A DNA stretch of 55,417 bases from assembly GCF_042680125.1 (NCBI RefSeq), contig NZ_JBHTNY010000049.1, one strand, 5' to 3'. Source of the stretch: Robinsoniella peoriensis. GTDB taxonomy: Bacteria > Bacillota > Clostridia > Lachnospirales > Lachnospiraceae. Under the pieces are notes generated by a model that saw nothing but the letters and a program-made list of their open reading frames with translations, did not search any database and was not told where the DNA came from. A program made the position numbers and the translations under genes. Below, one piece after another: positions 52,887 to 55,417 of this stretch (position 1 is its first letter; the number at the start of each line of letters is the position of its first letter).

Positions 52887-53570
52887 CTATATATACAATA
52901 ATTCCTCTCTTATTTCTTCATTAGATAATATTTCTTTCTTGTATCTTGCTTTTTGAATATTCATTAAATTGCTAGTAAAATCCTTCTCAATTTCTGCTTT
53001 CTGTTTAATTGCACTTCTCAATTTTTCAGAATAGGTCATAGAATATCGTTTCTTTAATACCATTGCACGAATTATGTTTAATGAGACCTGTGGATTTTCT
53101 TCTAGAACTATATCTATAATACCACTTTCCATTGCTTCTAGATACCTTTCGTCGTACCAAATATCCTTATTGAAATCATAAACTATTGCATCCACGTTGA
53201 GAAAGACCGTTTCTGTAAGATGTTCCACGTATTCTTCCGGCTTACAATTAATAATTTTATTTCTATATGCCCAAGTTTCATTTAAAGGCCAAATATCTAC
53301 CACCAAACCTGAGCAGACCAATTTATAACCCCCAAAATTATTGAACGTATATTGAAAACCATCTAGTGCTTTTTGCAAATAATCTTTATTTCTTATATCA
53401 ATAATAATATCAATATCTCTTAATTCTAAAACATCTCCTCTATCTCTAAATTCTCTTAAAACGCCTCCTATTAAATATATATTGCCGGCTTTTTCTAACA
53501 TCTGAAATAATTTTAGAGATGGAGGATGTTTTTCTAGATATAAATATATTACTTCTTTTAAATTCTTCAT
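52887..53570 (-). CDS. Nucleotidyltransferase, poly(A)-polymerase/CCA-transferase head-like
   Basis: A 227-residue protein of the DNA polymerase beta superfamily. The GG motif is LIGGVLRE (residues 34-41) and the metal-binding Asp pair is RDIDIII (Asp52, Asp54). A third Asp lies in VVDIWPL (Asp92), so the active site is complete. The head domain resembles class II CCA-adding enzymes and poly(A) polymerases, but the long RNA-binding tail is missing. The C-terminal part (about 150-227) is helical and charged. It follows the dGTPase gene by 30 bases on the same strand, so the two form an operon. Substrate unknown: RNA, tRNA or a nucleotide. The start follows AGAGGTAATATA. Confidence 0.78.
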   Translation of the reverse strand: MKNLKEVIYLYLEKHPPSLKLFQMLEKAGNIYLIGGVLREFRDRGDVLELRDIDIIIDIRNKDYLQKALDGFQYTFNNFGGYKLVCSGLVVDIWPLNETWAYRNKIINCKPEEYVEHLTETVFLNVDAIVYDFNKDIWYDERYLEAMESGIIDIVLEENPQVSLNIIRAMVLKKRYSMTYSEKLRSAIKQKAEIEKDFTSNLMNIQKARYKKEILSNEEIREELLYI

Positions 53571-53600
53571 TATATTACCTCTATTTTCAAGAATCCTCTG

Positions 53601-55019
53601 CTATGGAAGACTTATTCCAGTTAGTTTCTTATACAAATTTACTGCATATGAATCTGTCATACCTGATATAAAGTCAGTAACTAAATGCAATTTGTCATAC
53701 ATTTCAATATCTCCTATCGATCTTCTAATTTTTCTTTCATAATCAAACTCGGCTATGTATTTAAAATTAGAGGAAATCAAGCTATATATCTTCCCTGGAT
53801 ATGTACTAACGTTAAGCAAATCATTACCGTTATTTTCTGTCAAAGCTGGAACAAAAATATCTAATAATGTTTTTATTACCTTGTCTCCCACAAGTTCTAA
53901 GGTCAATACCTCTTGACAACTGAAACAATATTCTCCTGCTACTTTCTTTAGATGTTTCACAAAGCCACTCTCAACCTCCAATAATTCTTTCTTGTTGTAG
54001 TGACCATTCATAATATCATCATAATTATCCATAAATTCTTGAATAACTTTTTTAAACAGGAACCCTTGCGTGTAATTTCTAAACATACGTGCTTTTGCTA
54101 ATGTTTTATCCTCTCCTAATATAAATTCATCAGGTTTATTTTTTTCTATTTGCTCAAAAAGTTCTTTATAATCCTCACATTTAAAATGCTCTTTAATATC
54201 ATTATATACTTCATCCCATGGAATGTATCCCTTTTTTACACCATCCTCTATATCATCACAAATATAAATTATGTCATCCGCGGCCTCCAAAAGATACGTT
54301 GCTGGATGTCGTTGACCATCTGATATTCCTGTAGCTGTTTGAATGCTTTCAACCAACTGTTCTTCAGACTTAAAATAACCAAATTTTTTTCTATTTTTTC
54401 TATCTACTGATTTCCATGGATATTTAATTATGGTTGCTAATGTCCCATATGTAAAGTTTGCACCATACGGATCATTTAATGTTTGCAGCTTTGCAACTAT
54501 TCTTAAATTTTGAACGTTACCATCAAAATAAATAAAATCATCCTTTTCTTGCTCAGTCTTTAACAAATCGTGGGATTTAAACCATTCCTCAAACCATTGT
54601 TTAATTACAGTTTCACCATAATGACCAAACGGCGGATTCCCCAAATCATGTATTAATCCTGCTGTCTGAAGTAATGCAGCAAGTTCATCTGTCATTTCCG
54701 ATGTAAAAATTTCCGTTTTCTGCTCAAGTTGTCTACCAATAGCTTTTCCTAGTGAGCGTGCCAAAGCTGATACTTCAATCGAATGTGTTAATCTTGTTCT
54801 AGTAAAATCATTTTCTTGCAGCGGAAATACCTGTGCTTTATCTTGAAGCCTTCTCACAGAAGATGAGCCTACTATTCTATCATAATCAGCTTCGAATTCA
54901 TTTCTTGCTATTAAAGAGGGTAAAGCCACTGTCTTTGTCGTACTGGTTGCCTTTGTTGTGCTGGTTGTTTTTCTTCTTCTTTCTTTACATAGCAATTTTT
55001 CCCATTGTAATTGATTCAT
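53601..55019 (-). CDS. dGTPase-like HD-domain triphosphohydrolase
   Basis: A 472-residue enzyme that should cleave dGTP (or other dNTPs) to the nucleoside and triphosphate. The N-terminus has a basic, Thr-rich stretch (about residues 13-30, TTSTTKATSTTKT). The HD metal site is complete: RTRLTHS with His79, LIHDLGNPPFGH with His124-Asp125 and His133, and the later Asp in DDIIYICDD near 240. The length fits the family (440-510). The start at 55019 (MNQLQ) follows AAGGAGGAGTTGTAT; a frame extension to 55052 includes this site. It has its own promoter (55044-55071) and is followed by the nucleotidyltransferase. In an AT-rich segment next to a broken gene it looks like an accessory, possibly anti-phage gene. 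Confidence 0.88.
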   Translation of the reverse strand: MNQLQWEKLLCKERRRKTTSTTKATSTTKTVALPSLIARNEFEADYDRIVGSSSVRRLQDKAQVFPLQENDFTRTRLTHSIEVSALARSLGKAIGRQLEQKTEIFTSEMTDELAALLQTAGLIHDLGNPPFGHYGETVIKQWFEEWFKSHDLLKTEQEKDDFIYFDGNVQNLRIVAKLQTLNDPYGANFTYGTLATIIKYPWKSVDRKNRKKFGYFKSEEQLVESIQTATGISDGQRHPATYLLEAADDIIYICDDIEDGVKKGYIPWDEVYNDIKEHFKCEDYKELFEQIEKNKPDEFILGEDKTLAKARMFRNYTQGFLFKKVIQEFMDNYDDIMNGHYNKKELLEVESGFVKHLKKVAGEYCFSCQEVLTLELVGDKVIKTLLDIFVPALTENNGNDLLNVSTYPGKIYSLISSNFKYIAEFDYERKIRRSIGDIEMYDKLHLVTDFISGMTDSYAVNLYKKLTGISLP

Positions 55020-55043
55020 ATACAACTCCTCCTTAGTATTCTC

Positions 55044-55071
55044 ATTATACACTTATTTTTTATTCTTGCAA
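55044..55071 (-). promoter_or_regulatory. Promoter of the dGTPase-nucleotidyltransferase operon
   Basis: On the minus strand TTGCAA (55071-55066) and TATAAT (55049-55044) are 16 bases apart, about 25 bases before the dGTPase start. A second TTGTCT lies slightly further up. Confidence 0.7.
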
Positions 55072-55417
55072 ATAGACAATTATACTTTTTCAGTATGTCC
55101 TTCCATAGAATCGTGTTACTAGATCCATTATTTTGCAAAAAATTATTGCTGCCAACGCACCTAACCGTTGCCACTATAATCGCCATATTTCTTAGCATCC
55201 CCATAGCTTACAACCACCTTATGTTCAAATAACCATCACACAAATTTATCTGCTAGATTTCAATCTCTGTTTTGTATAAATTGTACAATATACCCATTTC
55301 ATCCCCAAACTTAAACCTATTCTCAATCCTATTCATTGAATAAATGGATAGGCTACAATAAATTGGACAGATATTTTAAGGTCATGTAAAATAAAAGAAA
55401 CAAAGGAGCAGACAACA
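55072..55417. other. AT-rich non-coding region, possible insertion-sequence left end
   Basis: No convincing gene lies between the dGTPase promoter and the window end. The last 70 bases contain AATAAATTGGACAGATATTT, which resembles the terminal inverted repeats of IS3-type elements. AAAGGAGCAGACAACA at the very end looks like a ribosome site for a gene starting just outside the window on the plus strand. The transposase itself is not visible, so this is tentative. Confidence 0.3.

Noticed and set aside
55011..55232. 73-residue hydrophobic plus-strand frame
   Set aside because: It overlaps the dGTPase start and promoter, and its composition is that of AT-rich non-coding DNA.

Overview
The window looks like chromosome of a Gram-positive, anaerobic gut-type Firmicute, most probably a Lachnospiraceae (Blautia/Robinsoniella-like; genus not certain). 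The reasons are moderate-to-low GC, strong AGGAGG ribosome sites, lipobox-type binding proteins, YesM/YesN-type two-component regulation, and many corrinoid/UroD-family methyltransferase genes.

Layout. (1) 0.1-4.8 kb: an Lpl/Ytc-type carbohydrate ABC importer (binding protein and two permeases) divergent from a YesL-like DUF624 membrane protein. (2) 4.9-14.5 kb: housekeeping and single genes: guaB, a K+/H+ antiporter with tandem RCK_C domains, a lipoprotein, guanine deaminase, a PAS-GGDEF-EAL protein, rarA and a polysaccharide deacetylase. (3) 14.5-19.2 kb: a corrinoid methyl-transfer module: a RACo-like corrinoid activase, a B12-binding protein, and a divergent PocR/AraC-type regulator. (4) 19.3-37.5 kb: a glycan locus. 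It holds two very large secreted modular proteins (a PIG-L deacetylase with discoidin domains, and a beta-helix protein with discoidin, Ig-like and FnIII domains), a HAD phosphatase, a GH65 phosphorylase, an ABC sugar importer, and the divergent YesM/YesN pair that probably controls it. (5) 37.5-40.3 kb: an ECF sigma factor with two overlapping membrane-protein genes, and an AIM24 protein. (6) 40.4-52.8 kb: a dense cluster of UroD-family methyltransferases (one fused to a thioredoxin-like CxxC domain, one truncated), two CobW GTPases, a stand-alone lipoyl-domain protein, a lipoate ligase, DUF5714, a HyuA-type ATPase, a MATE exporter and DUF2284. (7) 52.8-55.4 kb: an AT-rich accessory segment that starts at the truncated UroD gene. 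It carries a dGTPase-nucleotidyltransferase gene pair and may run into an insertion sequence at the window edge.

Two systems deserve attention. The first is cluster 6. A protein-bound lipoyl arm, its ligase and a UroD methyltransferase carrying a redox domain sit together, which suggests that a lipoyl dithiol could act as carrier or thiol acceptor in corrinoid methyl or sulfur chemistry. This is inference, not shown. The second is the dGTPase-nucleotidyltransferase pair, which has the look of a defence cassette. In addition, a family of about 160-bp palindromic repeats (termini AGAGCGTG) is scattered through intergenic spaces, often directly against stop codons and mostly in cluster 6.

No tRNA, rRNA, CRISPR array or recognisable riboswitch was seen.
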